A stretch of DNA of 64,000 bases from Marchantia polymorpha subsp. ruderalis (taxonomy: Eukaryota > Streptophyta > Marchantiopsida > Marchantiales > Marchantiaceae): positions 5,034,501 to 5,098,500 of the forward strand of contig AP031351.1 of assembly GCA_037833965.1 (NCBI GenBank), in the 5' to 3' direction. Below are positions 24,627 through 37,400 of the stretch, in pieces (within the stretch, counting starts at the first letter, position 1; every line of letters begins with the position of its first letter). The notes under the pieces are model-generated. The model made no database searches and was not told the DNA's origin. It saw only the letters and a program-made list of their open reading frames with translations. The translations under genes were made by a program, and so were the position numbers.

Positions 24627-25502
24627 TCGCCGATTGTGCAGGAATGGATCCCTCGACCCGCTCTCACACACGACGGCCCCTTCTTCTGCTCACACTCGGT
24701 GCAAATAAGAATCCACCTCCGGGAACGCTTTGGACGAACAAGCATCCCCGGAGCGACCACGACGATGGGGAAGGCGGAGCGCTTATGGACGCGGCATCCC
24801 CGACCTACAACGGGCCGATATCAAGAAGTCGCTACGTGCTGTACTCAGCCGAAGCGCGGCTCGGGCGTATCTCCGTACTCGATAACATCTCGCAATCTGG
24901 ACATCAGAGCAAACCGTGAAAACCTTCGCAAGCACTTGTCTGCCGTTTGCTGGACAAAGCCAAATTCAAACTTTGAGGTTGTTTTGATTTTGATTTGATT
25001 TTGAACGGTCGCTGTATGGTTACAGGCTCGGTGCACGGCGTTAGATCTCATATATATATCCCGTTGAAAAACGTTCGAAATCATCCAAATATTTGAAAAC
25101 TTTTCATCGAATTTGAATCGCATTATGTAAGCGTAGGGACTCTCTTTCAGCACGTCCTCCCATCCAACTATCCCGCCCAAATTTGTATTATGAATCGTTT
25201 GTTCTTGGATTTTCTCGGCCAAACTCCAAGAAAATCTGTGCTTTATTATTTATTAATGTGATATTTAGTTGGTGTCAAATTGTAATAAACAGTTGCTTTC
25301 ATTCGATGCAGTGTGGCGGGTTCAAATGATGGACGAGGTACGAATAGAGATTCACATCTGAGATATGAATTTGGCTAATCAATTGTTTGGATACAAAATA
25401 ACGATCACAGTTACGTGACTGTGAACCTGGAGAACTTTAAACTGAACGCTTTGACTGTGCTGACAGATGGTGATAAAATAAGTAGGTCCTTGCAGAAGTG
25501 AT
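24627..25502. repeat. Dispersed repeat, copy B
   Basis: Direct repeat of 5098-5933. It keeps the minus-strand frame with LGGIVGWEDVLKESPYAYIM, and carries about 40 extra bases (from GGAGCGCTTATGGACGC near 24776). GATC occurs at the left edge and near the right edge, but no convincing target duplication is visible. Confidence 0.75.
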
Positions 25503-27859
25503 CTACCGATGGATCAATGAAGGACCATCTGATCTCTTTGATTTTATCGAGTACGACGTGATGGGTTCTTCCCGTGGTTTCTACTATTTTCCTTTCTTCT
25601 GTTTAGCTCAATGGGAACCTCAAGAAAACCAGCTCAAGGAATGTACCTGCATATCTTAAAGATACAACGATAAATTTCAATACTCTCCAGAGGTCTCAAT
25701 GCTAACATAATCAAAGATTTATGGTTCCACTATATATCCCCAGCAGACCCGAGAGAAAAGGTTTATTATCTCAAATTCTATTCCAATACCTACTTATAGT
25801 GCGAACTCAATTCATGGTCAGCTGGTGAAAATTTAAGTATTATTTAGAAATGACAGAATTTCGTGGAAAAAGATTCAGGCAGCTGAATTCAAGGGAATTT
25901 TTTGAAAAAATGTTCAACGCGGGTAGCTCTGTCTTTCATGACTACAAAATGTGGGACGTAAAGTACTAGGCCAGACTAGTAGCGTGGTAAACTAGTACCA
26001 CCATCGACCATCTACTGTACATTTTGGATACAGCTGAGCTTATCTCTTCTGGATGTAGAACTGGTTCTTGGATCTACTTTTAGCATTGACCTTATTCTTA
26101 GAGTTTATAGCATGTATTCCAAACTCCCCCCTTCAGGTCTTTCATTGAAGAACCAAGCACTGGGATGGGAAGACCTCGTCAAATCTAACATGTATGAAAC
26201 TAATTGTTTACATGGGGCTCGTCCCCAATAGCATCACACCGGAAATATACATTAGACCATTCCATGTTCCAACCTATGTATGGATTGCGTTGTGTGATCA
26301 ATAGTAAATTAACACAGCAGTCATGTTTTAAATTGTTATTATGCAAACATTTTCAGATTAGTCATTATGCTATTATTATTAGATAATCAATATTTTAGGT
26401 TAATATGATTAATGGAAAATGAGAAAATGTTGTATGGTCTAAGTTTTATCAACTGGAAGTCTAAAGATGATGATAAGGCTTTAAAAAATAGTATCTACTA
26501 GCTTATGAAATATAAAGTTTGCATGGTAAGCAAAGAAAAAGAGTTGACTTTCAATTCGACTTGTTGACCAATAAGCTAATTTAATCGAAGTAGAGGTGAA
26601 GTGATACATATATACACGATGTAATGATTCTACAAGATTGTCGCTAGTTAGCCCACTGCTGTATGAATTATAGACACCTTTGCCCATAGTGCCTACAACT
26701 GTTTGAAAATTATCTTTTTACACCAAACGATTATATTTTCACACACAACTATACTTCTAATTAATTCCACACCTGATTGTATGTAGTCTTATTTATTGCA
26801 AATAATCTAAATATGAACTTGCCAATTGTGTAAATTTTTAGCATTTTGATTTGAAGCATCAGTCTAGCTTTTGTACATTAAGCTATAAAGATTTGCTGAT
26901 CATAAACAATAGCATGATAAGTTCAGAAGTACTTGAGAAGGTTTCACTCAACATAAATTTTATTAATTATCATGTGATTTCATATACAAGTTAATTTTAT
27001 CCTTGCTTCTCTTATTTTCACTCTGCAATGTCAAATTAAATAAATAGTACGAGATTGTAGAGAAATTGATCTGAAATTACATTTAAAAACTTCTGAGCAA
27101 AGATTGAACTGATTGAAATGAGGAATAGTTTGATCATTTGGATTGTAAAGATGCATGCAAGAACACTCAGTCCATGTTGCCGTACCAAGGCTTACCAAAG
27201 GCTTACTTGCCAAAGCTTACCAAAAAACTATGTACATTTACAGCAATTTCCACTAGGGTGTTCCCAACAATCGAGGGCCGGAGTCCATATCCAGCGTCTG
27301 ACTTTCTCAGCTGCTCCTACTTTTACCCAAGGACGGACACTAAAGAATCTGTGTATCTAAAGTCTCATCCCAATACCGGCCCACTGCAGAGGCGCTTCTA
27401 TGAGCACGATTACGTAAATGTGATCTACAATCCCTCCCAACTATCTGTTCAAACGAGGGTTGCAAGTGTATACTTCTCGACTACCGCACGGTATATAAAA
27501 TCTGTACAAGGGAAGCTGCTCATGGCATGACATTACAATGCCTTTCCTTCTTTGAGAATCAGGATTTTGGCGTGGGAGACATCTCTACTCCTCGATGATC
27601 TGGCCGAAGCTTCAAAGTCACTCGAAATTTCCACACGTGGACGACGCGTGACGAAAAAAGCGACCAGACTCGACAACTGCAAGTCTGAAGGCAAGCACTC
27701 TAGCTGGGACACCAGATCGGCTGGAAATCTATTGCGCCGATCTCGGTAAGAGGACCTCTCGCTCGCTCAATCGATCGACAGCGAGTAATACGCACGAGAA
27801 GCGATCGAGAGTGCGAGCGAGAGAGAGAGCAATGGCGTCTGAGGCTGGAGAAGAGTGGT
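25503..27859. other. Intergenic DNA, no gene seen
   Basis: AT-rich with scattered short frames. Two overlapping frames at 27118-27530 have no recognised content. The last few hundred bases are GC-richer and include the 3' flank of the C2 gene. Confidence 0.45.
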
Positions 27860-28693
27860 CTACTCGCCGCCCATGTCGCCCATGTCGCCGCCGTCGCCGC
27901 CCCCGTAGTCGCCGCAGTCGTTGTCCCCGAAGTCATTGAGCATATCGCCGACGAGGAGACCCCCGAGAGCGCCTCCCATCAAGCCCGTGCCGAAGCCCAT
28001 GCCGCCGCTGCGCCGTTGCCTCTGTTGGGGGTAGCCCCCGTATCCCCCACCGTAGCCGCCCATGCCCATGCCCATGTTCGAAGCGCCACCGTACATCATC
28101 TGGGGCTGCTGCATCATCGGGGGGTAGCCCATAGCGCCATACTGCTGGGGCTGGGGCGTGAACGGGGGCCGGTAGCTGGGGCCGGCGGCGGAGAAGCCCG
28201 CGGCGGGGTACTGGCCCTGCTGCAAGCCCATGCCTCCGAAGGGCATCTGCTGCTGGCTCTGGTAGCGCTGCACGGTGCGCACCTCGCCCAGGCGCACGGC
28301 CATGTTCAGCGTGCCCTTGGGCTTGCCCGACGGGCGCAGCACCTGGAACGCCATGACCTGGTCGCTGGCCTTCTGGCCGTCGCGCGCCAGCAGCTCGTGC
28401 AGCGGCACGGTCACGCTGCCCACCAGCTTGTTGCGCAGCGTGCCGTGGCTGTGGATCTCCACCGTCAGGAACGAGTCGCGCGAGCGCAGCAGCTGCTCGT
28501 CGCAGGTCAGCGCCAGCGTCGCGTTCCACACCGGATTCAGTCCGCCCGTCTGGTCCGCCTTCGTCGCCTTCTGCTGGTTGCGGTACACGAACGCCACCAC
28601 GTAGCAATGCTGCTCGCCCAGCGTCTTCACCTTCTTCAGATCCACCGCCGACACGATGTTCAGCTCCACCGTCCTCTCCTCGAAGGTCGATGA

Positions 28694-28696
<3 letters not shown>
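27860..28696 (-). CDS. SRC2-like C2-domain protein
   Basis: Single-exon gene of 278 residues. Residues about 8-140 form a C2 domain: VELNIVSAVDLKKVKTLG, then CYVVAFVYRNQQKA, LNPVWNATLALTC, LTVEIHSHGTLRNKLVGSV. The usual acidic calcium-binding loop residues are mostly replaced, so binding may be calcium-independent. A Pro/Gln/Tyr/Met-rich linker follows (YGAMGYPPMMQQPQMMYGG), then GMGFGTGLMGGALGGLLVG, the glycine-rich hydrophobic stretch seen in SRC2 proteins, and an acidic glycine tail. Plant SRC2 proteins are membrane-associated and cold- or stress-linked, and one regulates an NADPH oxidase; that is family knowledge. GC content is high, giving long false frames on the other strand. It looks intact. 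Confidence 0.9.

Positions 28697-28727
<31 letters not shown>
28697..28727 (-). repeat. (GA)n run directly before the C2 start codon
   Basis: About 15 GA dinucleotides on the coding strand abut the ATG. GA tracts are common in plant leaders and can recruit GAGA-binding BPC factors. A role here is inferred. Confidence 0.8.
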
Positions 28728-28731
<4 letters not shown>

Positions 28732-28736
28732 CTGTT

Positions 28737-29083
28737 ACACTTCGATCCTTTCTATTCCTTCCCTCGATCTCTCGAAGCCTTTCGACAACGCAAGGTCGAT
28801 TCGATTCGATCGACCCACTACGCTCGTCTCGTCCTCCTCGTAAAACCCTGCACTGCAATTTGATACCGGGAGCAAGATGTTGTACGATCGATGTCTGAAA
28901 GGCGGCTTTGGCCTCGAGCTACACTTCGATCCTTAGTGTTCCTTCCCTCGACCTTTCAAAGCTTTTCGACACGGTAAGGTCGATTCGATCGATCGATTGT
29001 CCTCCTCGTAAACCCTGCGTTATAATCTGACAGTGAGAGCAAAATGTGCGACGATCGATGTCTGAAAGAAGGCTTTGGTCTCG
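28737..29083. repeat. ~180-bp tandem duplication in the C2 gene leader/promoter
   Basis: Unit 1 (about 28737-28920) and unit 2 (28921-29083) both begin ACACTTCGATCCTT and share CCTCGTAAA(A)CCCTGC, ACGATCGATGTCTGAAAG and GGCTTTGG. They differ by small indels, so the duplication is not very recent. Confidence 0.85.
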
Positions 29084-30203
29084 GCCCGAAGCGCTGGTGC
29101 GTGATATTCATGAACCGAGAATCACTGCTCGACTGCTGCGGATGCCGAGGCTCCGCCGCCACGTCATCGGAACTGCCACTTGTCAACTCCCTTCCGTAGG
29201 AACGTCCACGTGCACTAAGCTCATCGAGGCCTTTCCACGCAACCGCTCCTTGGGGCGTGTCGCCAAAAGGAGAGGTGGCTCCAGCAGCCCCTACGAACCT
29301 GCGCTCCGCCGCCATTCTGGCTGTGCCCCGTCTCTCCGCGATAACGCGCTCTTGCCGCATTCTGCAACGAAATGCGGCACCGCATCTGCAGATCGATCCG
29401 ATCGGGAGGCGCCAGCGCACGCATGCTCTGGACAGGTCGACACTGCCCAATCATAGAATGCATATGGCAGGACAAGACAGGTTTTCATTTCAGAGTTAAA
29501 ACTCGCAACAGTGTGAGCAGACACATCTCATAAGAGGTGACACTCCGTACTCTCGTTAGTGACCTAAAATTCCAAAACCATTTATTTTTTACTTGTAAAT
29601 ATGTTCAATAATATCGGTTCGTTACTATTATCAATAATGATATGATATTATCCAATAATGATAATTTCAAATGTAATTTAGGAGTAAAAATTTTTCTCAT
29701 GATCACAATACATAGCTATGACATTTGAAAAATATAACATAAATTTATTGAAGGAAGCGGCTAGTTATACCTCATACTAATCTTATCTTTCCATTTTTAG
29801 CATTATTTCTCCCGTTTCACTAGTCCTCATAAACTATATTCGCCGGTTTGGTTTGTACTTGCATGGTATCGAGCAATCAAATTTATCTTCTTTGAGTGTG
29901 AGTGATAATTATTGTTAAATGAGGGATAACTAGCCCCTCCCTTATTTGAGCGTATATCTCAACAATTTACTCTATGTGGACGTAGTTAAAAAATATGCTG
30001 CTCATATTATTATCAAATGTTTCATTCGGAGTTTTTGTGTATCGATCTGAGATCAAACTTAATTATAATTTAAATTTTATTTATCGTGAACAATACAAAC
30101 CTGCAAATGAAGGCGATTTTGAAACCAAACAACACATTTATAGAATGTACTAGATGTGATGTAATGCACAATAAGAAATCTATGAGTTTTTTTTATATAT
30201 AAT
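29084..30203. other. C2 gene upstream flank, then AT-rich DNA
   Basis: Up to about 29500 the sequence is GC-balanced with overlapping frames on both strands, none recognisable. After that it becomes AT-rich with no coding signal. Confidence 0.45.
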
Positions 30204-30487
30204 TGACACCTCCCAATAATGACATCCAATTCTAACAACAATGTATGTTATTATTAGGAGGTAATATTAAAATTAATCACCTTCAAATAGTGACATCCAA
30301 TTCTAACAACAATGTATGTTATTATTAGGAGGTTATATTAAAATTAATCACCTCCGATTAATGACATCCAATTCTAACACTAATGTATGTTACTATTAGG
30401 AGGTTATACCCATTTTACTCTTGTGAGTGACACCTCACAATAATGACGTAAAACCCTAGTACCAATATATGCCACTATTGGGAGGTT
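30204..30487. repeat. Four-unit tandem array of ~71-bp foldback units
   Basis: Units start near 30204, 30275, 30347 and 30427. Each has an ACCTCCCAATAATGACA-like left part and a TGTTATTATTAGGAGGT-like right part, which are inverted copies, so each unit can fold on itself. The fourth is most diverged. CACAATAAGAAATC lies about 40 bases before the array and resembles the CACTACAAGAAA end of CACTA transposons, whose subterminal repeats have this style. That assignment is tentative. Confidence 0.65.
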
Positions 30488-30489
30488 TA

Positions 30490-33400
30490 ACTCTGTAGTC
30501 ATCATATTTTGCCTCGAAAAATGAGCTTACCTTTTTACTCTTCAGTGTCAAAATGATCGCTAAACTTGGTCGAGAACTTGGCATATCCAAGATATGAGTG
30601 TCCTGTAAGTGATTAATTTTGCCATCTATCTCCCGACGTTTGTTTTGATTTGATCTATGTGATAACGTTCCAGTTTTTATCACACTAACATGAATCAATT
30701 TTAAAAGAAAATTCGAATTATTATATTACATGACCATAACGCTACCATATTATGTATGCAAATTCAGTCTTTCAATTCATATTCACATCCGGTATGTGTA
30801 ATAAAAAGTTGGAGGATTCTGGCTATTAAATGATGGTGATTGTAGTGATTTAGTATTGACATTGTAGTGACATTCATAAATGATGTATGAATGTAGTGCT
30901 TAACAATACTTTAATTTGACTCCTTAAAAAATTGCACATAGATGGCATACAATGTATTACTTTTGGGTTTTAACTTACCTCTATTGTTTGGCCTCTAATT
31001 CAAGCTTGCATGTATCAAACATGAAAACCGATATCACTTCACATGTTTGTTAAAGATATACATCCAGATTTTACTCTTGTGTCAGAAATTTGAAATTGAG
31101 AAGTGATTGAGAAAGTAAAAATGATTTTTAAAATATATTTTACTTTACTATATATCACAAGTTAATAATTTTCCTTATAATTATATATGGTCTATTCACA
31201 ATACTTTTACAGCAGGTCACATAGGTTAAAATTAATATTTTTTAATATATTACATAAAATTTATTTACATCATTTTTTATGAATAAATATATATAGTTCA
31301 AAAATTCAGATGATTTTTCAGTAATTTCATGCATGATGTTTCTAACAATTTGTAATTTTTGGTACAACGTATGATCAAATAAAATTTTTAAAAGGCTCGG
31401 TTAATTTTTTAAAGAATAAATATCTCTTTCTCTACTTCTAAAATATATTTATTCACATAGTATTTTAACACTTTATATGTATAGGTTTTAAGGATTTATT
31501 AGATGAAATGTCATAAATTCATAAGTATAAATTTTATTATGAAGATAAGTTTAATGTTCACAAATTCATTGAGATATTACGTGAATTTTTATTCAAATAC
31601 AGAAAAATAAATAATACTTTTCAAATAATATTCTTATAATATGTATACAATGAACTTTTCTTGAATTGAACAATAGTTTTATACTCAATTTTTTATATTT
31701 TTGTACTTATAATGGCATTTTGCTACACACATATTAAATGACACTTTATTTATATTGATGATCTCTTGTGATAATGATCATTATTTTAGTTATACCCCAT
31801 CATATATTTTTGTAGTTTTATTCAAAAGATTAACTTTGATATCCCTTGTAATATTTTGAAACAAATTGGATACTTTCAAATAATTTTCTATAATTACTGA
31901 AATATGTATACATAGTACATGAAGTTATGATATTTTTAATGTAAGATTATTAAGTATAATAATTTTATGATAAAATAAAAAATCTAAAATTAAATATCAT
32001 TTAGACTAAGGTCTTGCATCTGCAATTTCAAAACTCTTTTGACATTTTAGTAATGGATTTGGTCATATGTTACTGTATTCTTTGAGCATACTCTTATGCA
32101 AGAAATGATGCATTCTTTTCATTCTTGTTTTAATAAAACATCATAATATTCAAATTTGCATCATCTATTACTTTTTTTGTCAATATATTTATGTATTGAC
32201 ATTCACTTATATGCAGGCCTTTCTAAATACGGCACATACGGAACTTGAAGGCCAAAGTGCCGTATTTCGTTTTCAGAAAGTTCCGTATTTACAACAAAAA
32301 ATATTTGTTGTCTAGGTGTCTTTACTAGAGAAACTAAGGGAGTCACTTAATTAAAACTTTGGATGACAATTTTTGCCAAATCTTTGTTGATATAGGTGAT
32401 TTTACTAGAGAAACTTACGTAAATATTCAGCTAAATCTTTGCCGTGATCGTTTGTGACAATTTCTTGGTTCATTACCGTTACTTTACTAGGATAATTAAC
32501 TGAGTACTTGACTAAAACTTTGAGTCAACACCTGATGAGTTCAACCAAGTTCTAGTATTTTGTTTCCTTGGTTACTCATTCACTTGTAGCTCTGAAAACA
32601 CAAAAAATTATTCAATTAGTTCTAAAATATCAAGATAGTTTCAAACTTTCTTGGAAACAAAAGTACATAGATAAAATAGTGAACCCAGAACATTACGAAG
32701 TCTATGTTCTAGGTGCACAAAAATCTGTTGACTGTAAAGGTCTGATTCCAGGTTTTAAGAATAGATTTCTTCAACTCATGGTCGGCTTGAGACAAATGAC
32801 CAACGGATGACTAGGGTTTAGGCAAGCAAATAATAGTGATTCCTCCTAAGTTGACCAAAGACTTCAATCGTCACAAGAGTGTCTGGAGAATTTGCACAGA
32901 CAAAGAAGTTTAGAAAAGTCAGAAACAGGAAATTCTCTGGATCTTTTATTGTTTGGACATCACCCTGAAACAATACACGCAGTTGTCCTTGATACCACTC
33001 GTCGCATACTATAATAGGGAGCAGCAGTGTGGAATGCCAGTACGATCGAACATGTCAAAATGGAAGCATTACAGCTGACAGTCACTCGTACAATGCTTTC
33101 AGCATAGTTCTAATAGGAGTAAGATCAGCATTAGACGGGAGTTTCTAATGTTTTCTCTTAAAGTACCTGGAATCTCCGAGCCTCTCTTAGCATGGGTAAT
33201 ATCAGAGAGACCTTCATTCTCTTGTAGTCGTCTTTCATTTACCATCTACGTCTATCCGTATTCTCTCTTCACTCAATTTTCATATAGAGCCAGGGCCCGA
33301 GTTCTCTTGTTTTCATAGTGAGAAACGGTTATTGCTTCTGGCACTCATACCAAATCAAGATGTAGAGGGCAGTCATGTAAAGTTTTCTTCTATATGTTTT

Positions 33401-33650
33401 TTGATCACGTTCGAACTTCGCCTTTTGGGGTCGTAGCTTTCACCATCACTGGGCATTTAAAAGCATTTTAGGACAGATATAAGAAGAAGACGCATCTCGG
33501 ACATCTCACTAAATGTGCTTTATAGCCTTCATTTAAACACATCTCATCGTTAAATGTTAGGAGATGAATGCCGGTTTCCTCCAATAGAAGATGATGTGTT
33601 GCCTGCCTCACTAACTATACCCCTTGTTAACTGATATACGATCGCAATTT
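30490..33650. other. Long AT-rich intergenic tract
   Basis: Strongly AT-rich with no supported gene. The only structure I noticed is a crossed pair of inverted repeats at 32225-32288. From about 32800 the composition becomes more balanced and may include upstream sequence of the TPR gene. Confidence 0.5.
32225..32288. repeat. Interleaved inverted repeats with pseudoknot-like order
   Basis: AAATACGGCAC (32225-32235) pairs with GTGCCGTATTT (32257-32267), and ATACGGAACTT (32236-32246) pairs with AAGTTCCGTAT (32278-32288). The order A-B-A'-B' is that of an H-type pseudoknot. A and B are also similar to each other. Confidence 0.6.
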
Positions 33651-34403
33651 TCTTCTTGTAGACCTGATATTTTGGTTCCAATTGGCGAAGAATCCATCGA
33701 TGGAGTAATGACATCTGTCAGCGAAGTGCGATATTTAATGGTGTGCATTATGTCTTGAAAAATACCCTTAGAGAGGTCGAAGCTTTGTTTCTCGGCATCA
33801 AAGGCCTTACCACGATGCTGACTGGATGAGAAATCTTGAGTTATTGAAAGCTAACCGCTTTCCCATGTACGTGGATAATGAGAGCGACGAGGGATGTTCC
33901 AAGCAGCAAAACATGATGCAGTCTAAAGTATCAACAGCAGAAAGGCTCAGCACTCCGAACATGCAAGTTCCAAGAGTAGCTGAGGTTCGCTCCTTTGCCT
34001 TTATTCATTCAACAACAGTTATGTGGTTGCCTACATGTTTCAGTAGTATGACTATGAATCAGCCAAGGTGTAGACGAAGTTTAAGTTTCCTGAATTTTTT
34101 GCTAATCTTTTTTCTTCATTCTTGTCTGCAAACTTACATCCTCTCACAGGTCTTTTGTAAGTTTTCCTTTTATTACCCGATCTAGTTTAAGGCATGAACA
34201 TCATAGTCGAGAGAGAATTGTTGAAGGTTCTTGATCCTGTGGTATAACCATGTGCCTTTCCCAACATGGTGTCAATTTTAGTTGCTTATGAGGGAGTGAA
34301 TTATCGGTCTTACTGGTATTCAAGAGTAACCCCTTCTTTGCGTTTGGTCTCTTGGACGCATGAACAGATTGGTGTATCTGAAGGCCTCGTTTTGTTGTTA
34401 TAG

Positions 34404-37400
34404 GAACTGAAGGTGCCATTGATTCGGAGTTTGCTCACCAAAGCACTTAAAGCTCAGCATGTCGAACGGTTCAAGGTAATTGCACCAGTCTCGTACTTGT
34501 CTAGGTTACTTGAAGTAGTTGGGAAAAATTTCCTTGTTAAATGAAAGATCAAGCTAACGGACACGCATCAGAAGAACGCTTGATGCTAGCTGGCTTTACC
34601 AAGGGCAGCCATCACTTTCTCGCGTATAATAGTTCTCATGTTTTCGTTTATTCAGCTTGCAGGAACCATTTTTCGGGAGGTGTTACAGGTGTTACCAAAG
34701 CAAAGAATTTGTCTTCGCGCTTTAGGTAGATTCTTCTTCTTGAAAATTTCCCCGTGTTTCTCCATTAGGTGTGATTCATATACATGCTCTTCCTAAAATC
34801 GCGTCACATATGCTGCAGAGGTTCTTAAATTTTGTTTCTGTCCACATCAGGGGCCATGGCTTTGGAAATCAATCATTATCCAGAAGCTGTCAATTGGTTA
34901 CAGGAAGGAGTTCGAGAATATCCAAATGACGCACTATTCCACACACGGTAGTGTTTACGTTGAACTCATGACTTTGCCTTGAAGTTCTTGGTTCAGCTAC
35001 CTGTGACGTTGAAGTGTCATATGAAAGAAAATAATATTCGAAATCAACACTTCGCTGTACATTATATACTGCGTCAATGCATAGCAACGAGAACCGAAGA
35101 CTGACAAAAGTACAGACTGGGTGATGCTTATTCTGGTCTTGGCAAGTATGAGGAGGCACTCGAGAAATATGATCGTGCACTTGGCCTAGTAGTGGACAAC
35201 CAGTCCCTAATTGCCATCAGCGACTTGGACAAAATGACCTTAGCAGATGAGACGATTTCGAATGTAGAAAAGAATCACACTGATGTGAAGTCAACTTTCA
35301 AGAGGGATCAAATTAAAGAACCAGACATCGATGATTTAAATGCTGGAGATCTACAGGGTGCCGTAACCTTGGACGGACTCAAGGTATGTCTCTATTACTT
35401 CAAATACTTGCAACAAAGTTGGTAAAGTTGACTGCTTGCTGAATATTTTCACCTCCGATAAATAAACATTTTGTTTTAACGTTAATAGATGAATCAACAG
35501 CATTTTATAAGTAATCTCACAGTACATTAATTTAGAGTATAAACATTAAATTGTAAATTGGATTAACTTTGAGATACAGAAAGTAAATAATTATTTGTTT
35601 GAGGTTTAGGGTTATATGGTTAATGTTGTCTTGGAAAGACTCTCTTGTTCCTTCTCTAAGTAGCTACCACTCTCACTTACCCTCAAGTATGCATCGAGAA
35701 GTAATATTTTGAGATTAGAGCACAGAGAAACTATTTAACTGTCAGACTTGATATAAACTCGAAAATCTGCGATAGCTTTAATTTCACTTTCATTCCACAT
35801 CAATTCAACACTGAAGAAAATATTTATCTTATTATATATTCTGAACTGTTAAATAAAGTAACGGTTCAGAATATATACAGGTTTCAGTTTGAGATCTGAG
35901 TTTGATACAAATTTGAAACGCTAAACTACTGAGGTTGACATCAATTTGAAACCCTAATCTGTTGTAGCTAATGACTCATCAGTCACCAAGGAAACTCTTA
36001 ACCTAAACTTAATCTTATTTACTGTGAGTTACTGTTACGCTTTATTTTGAGATTATATCACAACACATTGTTAAAGTTAACTATGTGGCTAAAGAATCAT
36101 CAGCCACTATGGTTAGGTATTTGTGTGTATAATCTCAAAATACAGTTGTATATATCGTTCGTTTGTAAGTCAAGTCGTCATCTTTGAAAGTTCATTTTGC
36201 TCGTGATAATTTCTTCAATTATCGGTCACATTTTTGAGATTTGGAACGTTGAGAACTGGAAGTGAAATTCTGAGTTGGTTTAAACATAGTAACGTTGAAT
36301 AATATCTAGAATCTGATATTATTGTTATTCTTACTATAAATACATAGTGAGAATCAAGTATGTGGACTCTTTGATCAAATAGTTTAGATTTCGTAGTTAC
36401 AGTACATATTTTTGAATGTGATGATACTTGTACTTAGCTAATCATCTGGTTCAACAATAGTTTTCTTATAGTGTTTTCTATGTTATCTGCTATGTTATTT
36501 CACATGGAATACATGAAAGTAGACTATAGTTTAATTTGTAGCTTGATGACAACAATCAGGATATAGTGTGATAAGTGACATGGTTAAACTTCATTCACAT
36601 TATATCGAAATAGGTTAATGAGGTCTGATAATTACTTCACATTTCAGGGTTGTATCAGTGGTAGAAATTTAAAGGGAGTTCATATGACCAGCTATGGTCG
36701 GAACATTATTACGTTGATTTCCAATAGGATATGCACCGAGATTTGGGTAAAAAAAATGATAGAATTCTTGTGACAGATGGGCAACCTGAAAGATGGAGAA
36801 ATAATCAGACCTTACTCACCTATATTAGTAAGACATAAATGAACTGCAAATGATCAAAAAAACCTATCACATGGTCATCATCACCATCAAGCGTCAAGAT
36901 AAACTCCGCTTTACGTTTAGGTGGGCTACAAAGTACAACACTCAAGTCATACTCTAGATAGCACTCCTAATTCTTAAAAAAACTCAACTGAAACTTCAAC
37001 TAGAGTTAACTCCACATTTACTTGTACATTATGAGGTACTAATAGCAACTAGTAACTAATGATATGATAAACCTGATTCCTTTACTAATAAAATAGCTAG
37101 TAAGAAAGTTCACCTTTCCAGTGATCATATAGTTCTTACACCTTTCAGTGCTGAACTGCCGAAAAGTGGAAATGGAATTGGCATTTAAAGTTTTGCAAAA
37201 ACTTAGTGAGCTTGATTGCGTGCTTAATTTCAAGTGACATTTCGTATTGAGGTTTATGGACAAACTAGCGGTATACATTGCAACGGAGTGAAGAAATTGT
37301 CCTTGATATTGGCAGATTGCTTGTGCAAAAGTTCTCAGCAAGATGGGTAATGGAAGTCTCGCCAACGCTATTCTCATGGTATAGAGAAACACCTTCTGCA

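Noticed and set aside
28016-28693. Long open frames opposite and out of frame with the C2 gene (over 220 residues)
   Set aside because: They result from the GC-rich codon bias of the C2 gene, are rich in Arg/Ala/His/Leu, and match no domain.
28956-29456. Overlapping 130-160-residue frames upstream of the C2 gene on both strands
   Set aside because: There is no domain or splice context, and part of the region is a duplicated leader segment.
30204-30487. CRISPR-like array
   Set aside because: The units are adjacent with no unique spacers, and this is plant nuclear DNA. It is a foldback tandem array.
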